This document shows positions 1-8,803 of a stretch of 64,000 bases of DNA, in pieces. This DNA comes from Leptospira meyeri. Lineage in GTDB: Bacteria; Spirochaetota; Leptospiria; Leptospirales; Leptospiraceae. The stretch lies in assembly GCF_004368965.1 (NCBI RefSeq), contig NZ_SORO01000001.1:2574001-2638000 (forward strand), in the 5' to 3' direction. Position 1 is the stretch's first letter. Each line of letters begins with the position of its first letter. The notes under the pieces are model-generated. The model was not told where the DNA came from, did not search any database, and was given only the letters and a program-made list of their open reading frames with translations. Made by a program: the position numbers and the translations under genes.

Positions 1-81
1 GTCTCGGACTTCGAGAAAAGGGGATGGATTGAATTTCTTTTTGTCTTCCACAGTTTTCTTTCTTTTGTTGAGAGGATTTGA
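1..81 (+). CDS. C-terminal fragment of an unknown gene running in from the left edge
   Basis: Frame 1 is open from the first base to a TGA at 79-81, giving 26 residues rich in Phe, Leu and charged residues and ending in VERI. The composition looks like a real protein tail. The sugar-nucleotide gene 56 bp downstream suggests a polysaccharide-biosynthesis context, but the fragment is too short to assign a family. Confidence 0.4.
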   Translation, partial: VSDFEKRGWIEFLFVFHSFLSFVERI

Positions 82-137
82 AAAATTGGAAGAATGGCAA
101 CTAAATCTTAGAGCCGAATCGGAAATTTCCCTTTTCT

Positions 138-1058
138 ATGAAAAAAAAACAAACTTTAGTCACCGGAGCCAGTGGATTTGTCGGCAGTTATCTCCTTCCT
201 GCTCTGGAATCGCATGGTGAATACCAAATTCATTGTTTTCAAGGTGACATTCGCGACCGAGAGGTTGTTGCAAAAAATTTAAAAGAGGTTCAACCAGATA
301 TCCTCATCCATTTGGCAGCCCAAGCCTTTGTTCCGATTGCCATCGAAAATCCTTGGGAGACCGAAGAAATTAACGTGGGCGGTACTCTGAATTTAATCGA
401 ATTTTTACATCGGATGCAAAGACCATGCAAAATGTTGTATGTTTCTTCAGCAGATGTTTACGGAAAACAAAATCTCTCTCTTCTTCCGTTAAAAGAATCT
501 CTATTGCCTAATCCGGTGAATCCTTATGCAGGAAGTAAATTAGCAGCCGAATCCTATTGTCGTCAGTATTCTGCCTATAGCCCCTTTGTTTCCATTGTCA
601 TCGCTCGTCCTTTTAATCACATTGGAATCGGTCAACGTAAGGAGTTTGTAATACCTAATTTTTGTTCCCAAATCATTGAAGCCAAACATCTAGGAAAAAC
701 ATCGATCTCTGTTGGCGATTTAGCTCCAACTCGTGACTTTTCTCATGTCGAAGATATCATCAGTGGCTACCTGACTTTAATAGAAAAAGGAGAATCAGGT
801 GAAATTTACAATATATGCTCTGGCGAAGAACGAAGTATACGTTATATGGTAGAAGAGTTAGTAAAAATTTCAGGTCATGATATCAAGTTTGAAGTGGATG
901 CCGGACGTGTGAGAGCATCCGAAACATCCAAAGTTTATGGAGATAATTCTAAATTAAAATCGCTTGGCTGGAAAAACAAACATAGCTTAAGCGAAACTCT
1001 TCGCCAGATCTACAATTATTTAGAATCGGAATTTTTAAAATCCAAACAAACCGATTGA
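138..1058 (+). CDS. NAD-dependent epimerase/dehydratase, GDP-4-keto-6-deoxymannose reductase-like
   Basis: A 306-residue extended short-chain dehydrogenase acting on nucleotide sugars. The N-terminal Rossmann motif TGASGFVG (residues 8-15), the SSADVYG strand, and the catalytic NPYAGSK (Tyr-x3-Lys) near residue 130 are all present. ARPFNHIG and the PTRDFSHVED segment are typical of the GDP-mannose dehydratase/reductase (RMD, GMD) branch, and the length suits the reductase. The likely role is making a 6-deoxyhexose for surface polysaccharide. The ATG at 138 sits directly before the Rossmann strand. The 3' end overlaps the convergent M48 gene by 43 bp. The exact substrate is inferred. Confidence 0.8.
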   Translation: MKKKQTLVTGASGFVGSYLLPALESHGEYQIHCFQGDIRDREVVAKNLKEVQPDILIHLAAQAFVPIAIENPWETEEINVGGTLNLIEFLHRMQRPCKMLYVSSADVYGKQNLSLLPLKESLLPNPVNPYAGSKLAAESYCRQYSAYSPFVSIVIARPFNHIGIGQRKEFVIPNFCSQIIEAKHLGKTSISVGDLAPTRDFSHVEDIISGYLTLIEKGESGEIYNICSGEERSIRYMVEELVKISGHDIKFEVDAGRVRASETSKVYGDNSKLKSLGWKNKHSLSETLRQIYNYLESEFLKSKQTD

Positions 1059-2212
1059 ACTTCTTTCCAGGTTTGGTCTGAAACTATTTTTTTGACCGAA
1101 CCTTTTTTTCCTGATTGAATTAATCTCTCCAATGTTTTCATCCTTTCATCTGTCGCCGGATGGGTACTTAAAAAATCCGTAATGGAAGATGTAACTACTT
1201 GGTCATCCTTGGCATTTGTTTCGGGTGGATTTTTATCTGACTTTGTGATTTCTTTTTCAAGTTCGGACATTCGCTTAAAGAATGTTAGGAGACCGGATGG
1301 GGAAAGATTCTGGTTTTTTAGGTATTCAATTGATGTAATGTCTGCTTCTGTTTCAAAATCTCTTGAAAACTTTAGGACAAGAATTGTTGAGCCAAGTTCT
1401 GTAAATGTTTCAAGAAATTCCATATTTCCTAAACCAGGTCCAACAACTAATGAGATTGCGAGAGAAGTTCCCCCCGCCTTTACAAGATTTCGCATATGGT
1501 GTCTCTTTTCCACATGGGCCACTTCATGTGCGAGGACTCCAATGACTTCTTCTTGTGATTTAGCTTCGTTTAACAATCCAGAAAAAAAATAAATTCTTCC
1601 ATTGGAAAGTGCAAAGGCATTAGGAATGGTTGATCCAATCACTGAGACCTTGAATTGGTGCGGACTATTTTTGGGAACGATTCTTTTTAATGCTTCTGCA
1701 AAAAATTTGTCAGTTGCTTTTGTATTACATTCTTGAAACTGGGCATCCATCTTTAATTGAACCGATTCCCCCAGTGACTTGTCCATAGAAATCGGAATCA
1801 GGTTGATCACCAGTTCCAGACCTTTAAAATAAAAAAAACCAATCAAGGCAACGATAGAAATCGAGAGAATCCCAAGTACGAGAGGGTTCATTTCTCTAAT
1901 GGAATAAAAAAAAGCATGAGCATGACTTTGATTTTTTTTTGATTGGATCCAAAGTGATTCTAGTTTTTTTGCATCTTCTTTTGGGCAAATGATTTCTAAA
2001 ACAGGACTTTCTCGGATTTCATCCGGACGTAACACCAACTTACAGCCTTTATGTGTCAGTGCAAATTCAGTAAATTGAGATACGTTAAGTTTATGAGCTG
2101 TATCTGCAGAAGAAAAATCAATGGTTTGACCGTGAATCAGAACAGTCCCTTCCTCAGGGACTGCTGATACTCCGTTAAAAAATCGGGATGTAAAGGTTTG
2201 ATTTTGAAACAA
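1016..2212 (-). CDS. M48-family zinc metalloprotease, membrane anchored
   Basis: A 398-residue protease related to HtpX, Oma1 and BepA. It has a soluble N-terminal region of about 110 residues, one transmembrane helix (about 111-129), then the M48 domain with HEVAH at 229-233 (zinc ligands and catalytic Glu) and the third-ligand motif ETEAD near 287-291. SDFLSTHPATDERM near the C-terminus is also typical of M48 proteins. The only plausible start is TTG at 2212, three bases after the TAA of the DUF898 gene and in the same frame. No good Shine-Dalgarno lies at normal spacing (AAGG is about 18 nt upstream), so translational coupling is likely. Its substrate is unknown; membrane-protein quality control is the usual role of such enzymes. 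Confidence 0.85.
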   Translation of the reverse strand: MFQNQTFTSRFFNGVSAVPEEGTVLIHGQTIDFSSADTAHKLNVSQFTEFALTHKGCKLVLRPDEIRESPVLEIICPKEDAKKLESLWIQSKKNQSHAHAFFYSIREMNPLVLGILSISIVALIGFFYFKGLELVINLIPISMDKSLGESVQLKMDAQFQECNTKATDKFFAEALKRIVPKNSPHQFKVSVIGSTIPNAFALSNGRIYFFSGLLNEAKSQEEVIGVLAHEVAHVEKRHHMRNLVKAGGTSLAISLVVGPGLGNMEFLETFTELGSTILVLKFSRDFETEADITSIEYLKNQNLSPSGLLTFFKRMSELEKEITKSDKNPPETNAKDDQVVTSSITDFLSTHPATDERMKTLERLIQSGKKGSVKKIVSDQTWKEVQSVCLDFKNSDSK

Positions 2213-2215
2213 TAT

Positions 2216-3172
2216 TTATGAAAGGAAGCCTTCAAGAGCTTCTGCCAGTGCTTCCAATCCCTCCGCTGTAGCATTGGCTGTTGTATCCGTTTTAGCGGAG
2301 ATTGTAGAGAAATCAACCTCTGCTTCCAAACTAATCGACTCAAGGAAGAGTTTGGTCAAACGAACCACAGCCCATGCAAATCCAATCCCTAAGGTAAATA
2401 GGATGATTAAATAGGCGATGATAAAATTTACGAAAATTTTTCCACCAGTGATGTCCGATTGGAATTTTTTTCCCTGAAAACTGGTTCTGTTCCAAATATA
2501 GTTTTGGATGTCGGCTAAAAACCATGAGTAGTAAATTCCGAAAGTCACAATGCTCAAAAGGAAACCCTTTAAATATAGGAAAAAGATTTCCTTACCTTCA
2601 GCTGAAAATCCGAAGTTTGTATTTCCGTACCTTGTTTTGCTTTGGACGTAAGCTTCTTTTTCTGCAAAGAACCATGGGTAGTAAATCCCTAACGTAACAA
2701 TTGTTAAAAGAATCCCTTTTCCGTAGATTTTTGCAACTTCCAAAATTTTCCCATCGAAACCAAATCGAAGATTACGGTAACCTGTACGAGAAGTTAAATA
2801 TCTTCTTCCACCCACTACAATGATCGGAACAAGGGCAAGAAAAACTCCAAGTGTCAGAAGAAAACCTACAATCATTCCGAAGTAAGGGATGGGAATGTAA
2901 TTAAGGATAGTCTGAATGATATAAATCCCAATGTACAGGACGATGAAAATTCCTAATGCCTTGAGAAAACCGATGAACCTTTCCTTTCCTGTTCCATGGA
3001 AGGAAAAACGTTCTCCTGCCCATTCTAAATTTTCTGCCATGAATTTTTGTATATTGGTTCTTGCCCAAAAGCTATAGATCCCCAAAGTTACAACGGTCAG
3101 AAACATATTCTTCAGTAAAATTACGAAGAGTTGCCCTCCCGTAGCGTGGTATTGTAGTCTTGTGTTATTCAT
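2216..3172 (-). CDS. DUF898 (YjgN-like) multipass membrane protein
   Basis: A 318-residue integral membrane protein from the ATG at 3172, which has GGGGAC about 5 nt upstream. It contains repeated units of the type TLGIYSFWA / TLGIYYPWF / TFGIYYSWF separated by soluble segments, the signature of DUF898. The C-terminus is Ala/Glu-rich. DUF898 genes are often found beside M48 protease genes, as here, which suggests a shared membrane function, but no biochemical role is established. The gene is the first of a two-gene unit with the M48 protease. An upstream in-frame extension to 3262 is less likely because it lacks the family's usual N-terminus. Confidence 0.85.
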   Translation of the reverse strand: MNNTRLQYHATGGQLFVILLKNMFLTVVTLGIYSFWARTNIQKFMAENLEWAGERFSFHGTGKERFIGFLKALGIFIVLYIGIYIIQTILNYIPIPYFGMIVGFLLTLGVFLALVPIIVVGGRRYLTSRTGYRNLRFGFDGKILEVAKIYGKGILLTIVTLGIYYPWFFAEKEAYVQSKTRYGNTNFGFSAEGKEIFFLYLKGFLLSIVTFGIYYSWFLADIQNYIWNRTSFQGKKFQSDITGGKIFVNFIIAYLIILFTLGIGFAWAVVRLTKLFLESISLEAEVDFSTISAKTDTTANATAEGLEALAEALEGFLS

Positions 3173-3342
3173 TGGTGTCCCCAAAGGATGTTTAGTGGGG
3201 AGAGTATAAAAAGAGTAAACAAATGGGTAAAGAAAAATATTTCCTATCCATAAGAAATACAATTCGTACGATTGAACCTAATTCATGACTTTTTTAGGAA
3301 TCGCCGAACTTGTGTATCATTAACCAAGTCTATTTTTACGGA

Positions 3343-3630
3343 ATGCGAATTTTTCTGATTTTTATCCTTTTCGGTCTTCTGATCGTATCAGAAAGTTTTG
3401 CTGAATCAAGACAGGAATTACCGCCAACTTTTGGAGATTTGAAAGGCCAAGATAAATCTGTTCGTCAGCCACCTGATCGAAAAGACAAAAAGGGATGTTG
3501 TAAAATCAAATACCCTGCCGGTGGTTACGATTTCTTTCTTGCAACAGAAGATGATTGTCGTGCAAGTTTATACTTTGACAGATTTTTAGGAGAGAATAAT
3601 ACTCTATGCTTTCGTTGGGAAGGGGATTAG
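3343..3630 (+). CDS. Small exported protein, unknown function
   Basis: A 95-residue protein starting at ATG 3343 with a clear signal peptide (MRIF, then a hydrophobic stretch, ending SFAES). The mature part is polar and has two Cys regions (GCCKIKYPAGGYDF and EDDCRASLYF) plus a Cys near the end, so disulfides are possible in the periplasm. I do not recognise the family. A TTG start at 3310 is possible but would add residues before the signal peptide. Its 3' end overlaps the start of the patatin gene by 25 bp, implying co-translation. Confidence 0.7.
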   Translation: MRIFLIFILFGLLIVSESFAESRQELPPTFGDLKGQDKSVRQPPDRKDKKGCCKIKYPAGGYDFFLATEDDCRASLYFDRFLGENNTLCFRWEGD

Positions 3631-4568
3631 AATTTGTCGATCGTATGGGCGTCAGAGAACAAGTATTACAAACACTAGTTAAAATTTTTCCATCTTATGA
3701 TGCCTCACTCGCCATCGCAGGTGGTGGTTGTAAGGCATTCTACGCATTGGGGGTTGGGAAAACACTTCGTGAATGGGGAGTGCGATTCACCGAAGTATCC
3801 GGTGTATCTGCCGGTGCTGCAATGGCATTGTGTATTCTTTCCCAAACAGAAGAAGAATCGGTTGAATACTTTGAGGAAATCACAAAACGAAACTCAAGGA
3901 ATTTTCACTTTTCAAATCTTTTACGAGGAGAATCCACTTTCCCTCATGAGGATATGTATCGTCGAACCATTCGGTTTGGAATGAAGTTTGATAAAGTTTT
4001 AGAATCAGGTGCAAAAGTTTGGATCCATTCGGTAAAAGCACATCCAAAAGAAGATTCTTTAAAAAATAAGTTTCGGTTGGCTCGTCTGATTTCGGAAACC
4101 GGCCGAGCCTTTATTTTAGATGATCGAGACCGGTCAGAAGGTATCCCCGCAAATCGAACGGCCGAGATGATAAAAAAATGGAATATGGAAGATGTTGATT
4201 TCACTGAAAAAGACTTTGTAAATCCCGAAACGATAGAACAATTCATTATGAACTCTTCTTCCATTCCTCCGATCGTCGACTTTCAATCGGTAGATGATGA
4301 ATATTATTTGGATGGAGGACTAACAAATAATATGGTCATTGAAACTTTTTCGCCTAACGCAAAAATCATAGGCATTCACTATGAACAGAATACGATTGTA
4401 GGAAAAGACCCAGACTTATTGGCAAAATCTTATTTGATTACCCCATCAAAACCTTTACCAATTACTTCTTTTGATTATACCAACCCAAAAGGTGTTAGAG
4501 AAACTTTCGAATTGGGGAAGGCAGATGCCCTGGCTCAAAAAGCTGCCATCATTGATTATTTGAGATAA
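3606..4568 (+). CDS. Patatin-like phospholipase
   Basis: A 320-residue serine lipid acyl hydrolase. It shows the oxyanion-hole loop AGGGCKAFY (38-46), the nucleophile elbow GVSAG with Ser68, and the dyad Asp in YLDGG (Asp236). These are the essential patatin features, so it is probably active on phospholipids or other acyl esters. No signal peptide is present, so it should act in the cytoplasm. It overlaps the upstream small exported-protein gene by 25 bp and converges with the aminotransferase gene, overlapping it by 13 bp. Confidence 0.88.
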   Translation: MLSLGRGLEFVDRMGVREQVLQTLVKIFPSYDASLAIAGGGCKAFYALGVGKTLREWGVRFTEVSGVSAGAAMALCILSQTEEESVEYFEEITKRNSRNFHFSNLLRGESTFPHEDMYRRTIRFGMKFDKVLESGAKVWIHSVKAHPKEDSLKNKFRLARLISETGRAFILDDRDRSEGIPANRTAEMIKKWNMEDVDFTEKDFVNPETIEQFIMNSSSIPPIVDFQSVDDEYYLDGGLTNNMVIETFSPNAKIIGIHYEQNTIVGKDPDLLAKSYLITPSKPLPITSFDYTNPKGVRETFELGKADALAQKAAIIDYLR

Positions 4569-5743
4569 ACCTGAAGAGCTTCTAACCCACGTTGTAAAGA
4601 AATTTCATCAGAAATTAAACTTAATATAAGAAAGCAGCGGTTATGCGAAAGTCCATACCAAGATCCGGGGTGGAAAAAAACTTTTGTTTGGGACAAAATT
4701 TCTGAAACAAAATCTTCATCTTTTTTTTCTATATCAAATTCAAATAAAAAATACCAACCAGCTTCAAAACTCGGTGTATTTATTATTTTTGGGCATCCTT
4801 CGGCAAAAGAGATACAGCTATTCAAATTTCGCATAATTCTTGTTCGGATACGATTTTGTACCATTGTTTTCCAAGGAATGAGTTCTGGTGTTGCTAGTTG
4901 GACAGGGGCATTAACGGAAAGATAAGTATCAGCGATAAATCCTAAATTTTTATAAAATTGAGAACGAAAGGGTTCTGGGCTTTTGATTAAGATCCATCCG
5001 AGTTTGAGCCCTGGGAGGGCTAACATTTTGGATAGGCCGTTGCATACCAAAAGTGGAAATTTTGGGACCAAAGGAATTTGGTGTGGTTCCCCGGAAAATT
5101 CATAACCGACAAAAACTTCATCAACTAAGATTGGAATTTGAATTCCTAATTCTTCCCATTCTTTCCAGAATTTTGCAGTCGTTCGAGATCCTGTGGGGTT
5201 TGCTGGACTCACCAGGACAATGAGTTTTGTTTTTGTGCTGATGCAATTGGCAATACTTTCTGCAGAATAAGTCCAGGTTCCTGTTTCCTTTTCTTCTTTG
5301 AGAGGATAGTGTACTTCCTTTAGATTTTCAAGACCAATTAAAAAACTAAATAGTGGGTAACCAGGGTTTGGTGTGAGGATTTCATCTCCTGGATTTGTGA
5401 AAAGTTTGAAACAATACGAATACGCTTCCGAAGTGCTTGCTGTCAGAATTAGATCCGAGGGTCGAATTGGGATTCCACGTTTTTCATATTCGGAAACAAT
5501 CGTTTGTCTTGTTGATTCCATTCCCTCCGCTATGGGTTCATATTGGCTGATATCCAAATTAGAGAATATATGAGATAAAGCGGAAGGAGGAAATTCCAAT
5601 CCTAGTTTGGTAGGATTGGAATTGGTTAGATCCACGATTTCATTTCCAGAACTTTCGAGAATTTGTTTAATTTGATAGATTTGGTTTTCTGTATCCAAGT
5701 CGCCTAACAAATGAAATCTGTTTGAAAATGAAAATTCGGTCAA
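4556..5743 (-). CDS. PLP-dependent aminotransferase, class I/II
   Basis: A 395-residue fold-type I aminotransferase. SPANPTG (179-185) and LVDEVFVGYEF (Asp208) bind the PLP ring and carboxylate, and NGLSKMLALPGLKLGW contains the Schiff-base Lys239. LTPNPGYPLF is the usual substrate loop. The amino acid substrate cannot be told from sequence; alanine, aspartate or aromatic enzymes are all possible. It starts 2 bp after the SDR gene stops, so the two are probably co-transcribed. Confidence 0.85.
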   Translation of the reverse strand: MTEFSFSNRFHLLGDLDTENQIYQIKQILESSGNEIVDLTNSNPTKLGLEFPPSALSHIFSNLDISQYEPIAEGMESTRQTIVSEYEKRGIPIRPSDLILTASTSEAYSYCFKLFTNPGDEILTPNPGYPLFSFLIGLENLKEVHYPLKEEKETGTWTYSAESIANCISTKTKLIVLVSPANPTGSRTTAKFWKEWEELGIQIPILVDEVFVGYEFSGEPHQIPLVPKFPLLVCNGLSKMLALPGLKLGWILIKSPEPFRSQFYKNLGFIADTYLSVNAPVQLATPELIPWKTMVQNRIRTRIMRNLNSCISFAEGCPKIINTPSFEAGWYFLFEFDIEKKDEDFVSEILSQTKVFFHPGSWYGLSHNRCFLILSLISDEISLQRGLEALQVYLK

Positions 5744-5745
5744 AT

Positions 5746-6525
5746 TTACCCTGCTTGGTGCAAAAATTTTGCAATTTTACGAACGAGAAATCTTGGCGAG
5801 AACCTAACCGACTGCGCCAATAGAAAATTAGCGAAACCTGGAATTTTGATCACTTTTTTACTGAATAAAGCATCAAGTCCAATATCAACCACTTCTCTAG
5901 ATTTCATAATGAGAAAGGAAGACTTTACTAAATTGATTTTGGTCATATTCGCTCTTTCAAAAAACTCGGTTTGTGTTGGTCCTGGACAAAAACAAGTGAC
6001 TGTAACACCATAATCCCTTACTTCTTCGGCAAGACCTTCGCTAAGTGAAAGAACATACGCTTTTGATGCATAGTAATTTGACATTAATGGACCTGGTTGG
6101 TAAGCCGCAGTGGAGGCAACATTCAAAATGTATCCGTCTTTTGCTGCTACCATATCTTGCAAAAACAAATGGCAAAGTTCTGCGAGAGTTGTGACATTTA
6201 ATTGGATCAATTGGGATTCATTTTCAAAAGAATTTTTATGGAATTCTCCGTTGAGACCAAAGCCTGCGTTGTTCACCAAACAATGAATCGACAACTTTAG
6301 TTTTTTAACAGCTTTGTATAAAACCTCTGCTGATTTGGGTTTGGCCAAATCTTGGGTTATGACGACACTTTGTAATCCGAATTTTGTTTTGATTTCTGCA
6401 GCTAATGCCTTCAATCGATCAGCACTCCTCGCAACTAAAACGGGAGTGTAACCCTTTTCCGCTAAAGCCAAAGCAAAATCTTTTCCCAGTCCAGTGGAAG
6501 CACCTGTAATTAACGCGTATTTCAT
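5746..6525 (-). CDS. Short-chain dehydrogenase/reductase (DltE/YqjQ type)
   Basis: A 259-residue classical SDR. It shows the cofactor motif TGASTGLGK (7-15), NNAG (85-88), a catalytic Ser in NVAST, and YYASK (Tyr151, Lys155). VLVARSADRL places an Arg after the second strand, favouring NADP(H). The ATG at 6525 directly precedes the first beta strand; the open frame extends upstream but without homology-like sequence. No clear Shine-Dalgarno precedes it. The substrate is unknown. It is followed after 2 bp by the aminotransferase gene. Confidence 0.85.
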   Translation of the reverse strand: MKYALITGASTGLGKDFALALAEKGYTPVLVARSADRLKALAAEIKTKFGLQSVVITQDLAKPKSAEVLYKAVKKLKLSIHCLVNNAGFGLNGEFHKNSFENESQLIQLNVTTLAELCHLFLQDMVAAKDGYILNVASTAAYQPGPLMSNYYASKAYVLSLSEGLAEEVRDYGVTVTCFCPGPTQTEFFERANMTKINLVKSSFLIMKSREVVDIGLDALFSKKVIKIPGFANFLLAQSVRFSPRFLVRKIAKFLHQAG

Positions 6526-6613
6526 AGAGGGAATTTTATGACTGAATGCAAAAGTTGGCAATTCGAAACTAAATAGTTTTGGAAATTTTGAACGGGTGGT
6601 CAATATTAGTTTT

Positions 6614-7837
6614 ATGAGCCAACCTCTTACCCATCCGCTTCATACCATCCAAAAAGAAAGAGCCATCATCTTTATCTTAGCTGCTCTCCAATTTTTACAC
6701 ATCCTGGATTTTGTCATCATGATGCCACTCGGACCCGTTTTTATGGAGAGTTTCAAAATTGATTCGGCTGCCTTCGGTTTGCTTGTTTCTTCTTATTCCA
6801 TCAGCGCAGGAGTGTTTGGACTAATAGGTGCCTTATTTTTAGATTCTTATGATCGTAAATTGAGCCTTCTTGTTTTGTTTTTTGGGTTTTCCTTTGGAAC
6901 CTTACTTTGTGCGTTTGCTCCTAATTATGGTTTTTTACTTTTTGCCAGAGTCGTAGCCGGTGGATTTGGGGGGATGATTGGAGCCACTGTTCTTTCCATC
7001 ATTGGAGATATCATTCCTGTATTCAGAAGAGGTACTGCCACTGGTGTTGTGATGAGTTCGTTTTCTGTTGCTTCTGTGATTGGAATTCCGATTGGTTTGT
7101 CTTTGGCCAATAAGTATGGATGGCATTTCCCTTTCCTTTCCTTAGCAATTGCTGGCTTTTTAATTTTACCTGTTTGTTACAAAGTGTTACCTTCGATTCG
7201 TTACCATTTGGATTCAGATGTCCATCCCAAACAATCGCAACTCAAGTCTTTAAAACAAGTCATCACGAAAAAAGATCACTTGGCTCCATTTATTTTTATG
7301 ATCTTTTTGATGTTTGGCGGATTTACGGTCATTCCCTTCCTCAGTCCTTTTCTTGTGTCTAACGTTGGTTTAGCGGTGAGTGATCTTCCTTACATTTACT
7401 TTTTTGGTGGACTCTTTACCTTTTTTACCAGCCGGTTAATCGGGAAATTATCTGACCGATATGGAAAACTGAAGGTTTACCAAATTATCTCCATCATCGC
7501 AGTCATTCCGATTGTGGCAGTTGTCACTTTGACAAAAACTTCTTTGCCTATCGTACTCACCTTGACAACTTTATTTATGATTTTGGTTTCTGGAAGGATG
7601 GTTCCTGCATTTGCAATGATCACTTCTGCGGTCGAACCAAGAATTCGTGGAAGTTTTATGTCTGTGAACTCTGCCATCCAACAGATTTCTTCAGGAGCGG
7701 CTTCCTATATTGCTGGACTCATTTTAGTGCAATCAGCAGACAACCAACTTGTGAATTATGAGCTGGTGGGAATGATTTCTGTATTCAGTTTGTTATTTAG
7801 CGTTTATTTAGCAAAAAAGATAAAAATTGCAGGTTGA
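6614..7837 (+). CDS. MFS transporter (AraJ-like drug/sugar efflux group)
   Basis: A 407-residue membrane protein with about 12 hydrophobic helices. The loop-2 motif A region reads GALFLDSYDRKLSLL, and the repeat in the second half reads GKLSDRYGKLKVYQ. These mark the major facilitator superfamily, and the overall pattern resembles the AraJ/YdhP proton-antiport exporters. The substrate is unknown. The ATG at 6614 begins MSQPLTH; the upstream GTG extension is less likely. It is divergent from the SDR gene across 88 bp and ends before a strong hairpin at 7850-7883. Confidence 0.85.
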   Translation: MSQPLTHPLHTIQKERAIIFILAALQFLHILDFVIMMPLGPVFMESFKIDSAAFGLLVSSYSISAGVFGLIGALFLDSYDRKLSLLVLFFGFSFGTLLCAFAPNYGFLLFARVVAGGFGGMIGATVLSIIGDIIPVFRRGTATGVVMSSFSVASVIGIPIGLSLANKYGWHFPFLSLAIAGFLILPVCYKVLPSIRYHLDSDVHPKQSQLKSLKQVITKKDHLAPFIFMIFLMFGGFTVIPFLSPFLVSNVGLAVSDLPYIYFFGGLFTFFTSRLIGKLSDRYGKLKVYQIISIIAVIPIVAVVTLTKTSLPIVLTLTTLFMILVSGRMVPAFAMITSAVEPRIRGSFMSVNSAIQQISSGAASYIAGLILVQSADNQLVNYELVGMISVFSLLFSVYLAKKIKIAG

Positions 7838-7849
7838 TTACTTTTATAA

Positions 7850-7883
7850 ATAGAATAAACTAGCGAAGGTTAGTTTATTCTAT
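7850..7883. terminator. Bidirectional hairpin terminator
   Basis: A perfect 13-bp inverted repeat (ATAGAATAAACTA and its complement) with an 8-nt loop lies between two convergent genes. AT-rich sequence flanks both sides. It overlaps the stop codon of the minus-strand gene at 7880-7882, so one structure probably ends both transcripts. Confidence 0.7.
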
Positions 7884-8800
7884 AATTCTAATTTTCCAGT
7901 GTTAAGAAAGTCTATAATCATTTGTTTTTGGGATGGAGTAATCATTTTTCGTTCTAACAATTGATTTAAAATTTCGGAAGCGGTACCAATTTCCATTCCA
8001 GCCATTTCAGAAAATATAAACTGAAAATTTTTATCAATTCGATGTTCCCCGATAAAATTGATTAGCTTTTCAGTAGTTTCCAAAATCAATTGTTGTCTTT
8101 CAATGAGCCCCTCCATGGTGGAAAGAATAATCGAAACTTCTGGATCATCTGCAAACAATTGCATCATGTGGTTATAGATTTTAGGCGATTGTAATGGCAA
8201 TTCGTAAATGGAATCTCCCAATGCATTGTATAATGTTTTTTCTTCTTCAAAATCCAAACCAGTGTATTTGTTTAGATTGGAAACTATTTCAGAAGGTAAA
8301 ATAACGATGAATTGACAAGCATACTCTGGTTCCTTTAGATAACGAACAAAATATTGAATTAAATCACAGATTCTTAAGTAACTAACAAATGTCCAATATT
8401 TGAAACTTCGAATATCAAACATATGTTTAACGGATTTTTCTCTTTTAATGGATTCTCGAATGTTCATGTAATTTTCAAAATCACATTTAAAAAGATAACT
8501 TAATGTGTGATTAGAAAAAGATTCGATGATTTCACGGACAAGTGTTGGCTCACCTATATAGAGAAAATATGAAATTAATTCTAGATTGTCTTTTGAAGTC
8601 CAAATGAATTTTTCTAAGGTTTTGGCAGGAATTTGTGAAAAAGCAGAAAATCCAATTTTAAAAGTGACTCTATCTTGTAAAAATGCTTCTAACTTGTTTT
8701 TGGCAATACAATCTTCATCTATGTCTTGTTTAGCGAATGAATGCCTGCAACTCGGTGGGCAGGCTTCATATAAAGATGTACCTAGAAAACATTTTGGCAT
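7880..8800 (-). CDS. Conserved hypothetical protein with N-terminal cysteine cluster
   Basis: A 306-residue soluble, mainly helical protein I do not recognise. The N-terminus carries Cys4, Cys14, Cys18 and Cys31 (C-x9-C-x3-C-x12-C), which could bind a metal or an iron-sulfur cluster. The rest has few cysteines. The start is ATG 8800, three bases after the stop of the upstream lipoprotein gene, so the two form an operon. That partner carries a metal-binding-type DUF3347 domain, which hints at metal handling, but this is inference. Confidence 0.7.
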   Translation of the reverse strand: MPKCFLGTSLYEACPPSCRHSFAKQDIDEDCIAKNKLEAFLQDRVTFKIGFSAFSQIPAKTLEKFIWTSKDNLELISYFLYIGEPTLVREIIESFSNHTLSYLFKCDFENYMNIRESIKREKSVKHMFDIRSFKYWTFVSYLRICDLIQYFVRYLKEPEYACQFIVILPSEIVSNLNKYTGLDFEEEKTLYNALGDSIYELPLQSPKIYNHMMQLFADDPEVSIILSTMEGLIERQQLILETTEKLINFIGEHRIDKNFQFIFSEMAGMEIGTASEILNQLLERKMITPSQKQMIIDFLNTGKLEL

Positions 8801-8803
8801 AAT

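Noticed and set aside
1182..1592. 136-aa plus-strand frame opposite the M48 protease
   Set aside because: It is antisense to a gene with a clear HEVAH motif, and its translation has no family-like pattern.
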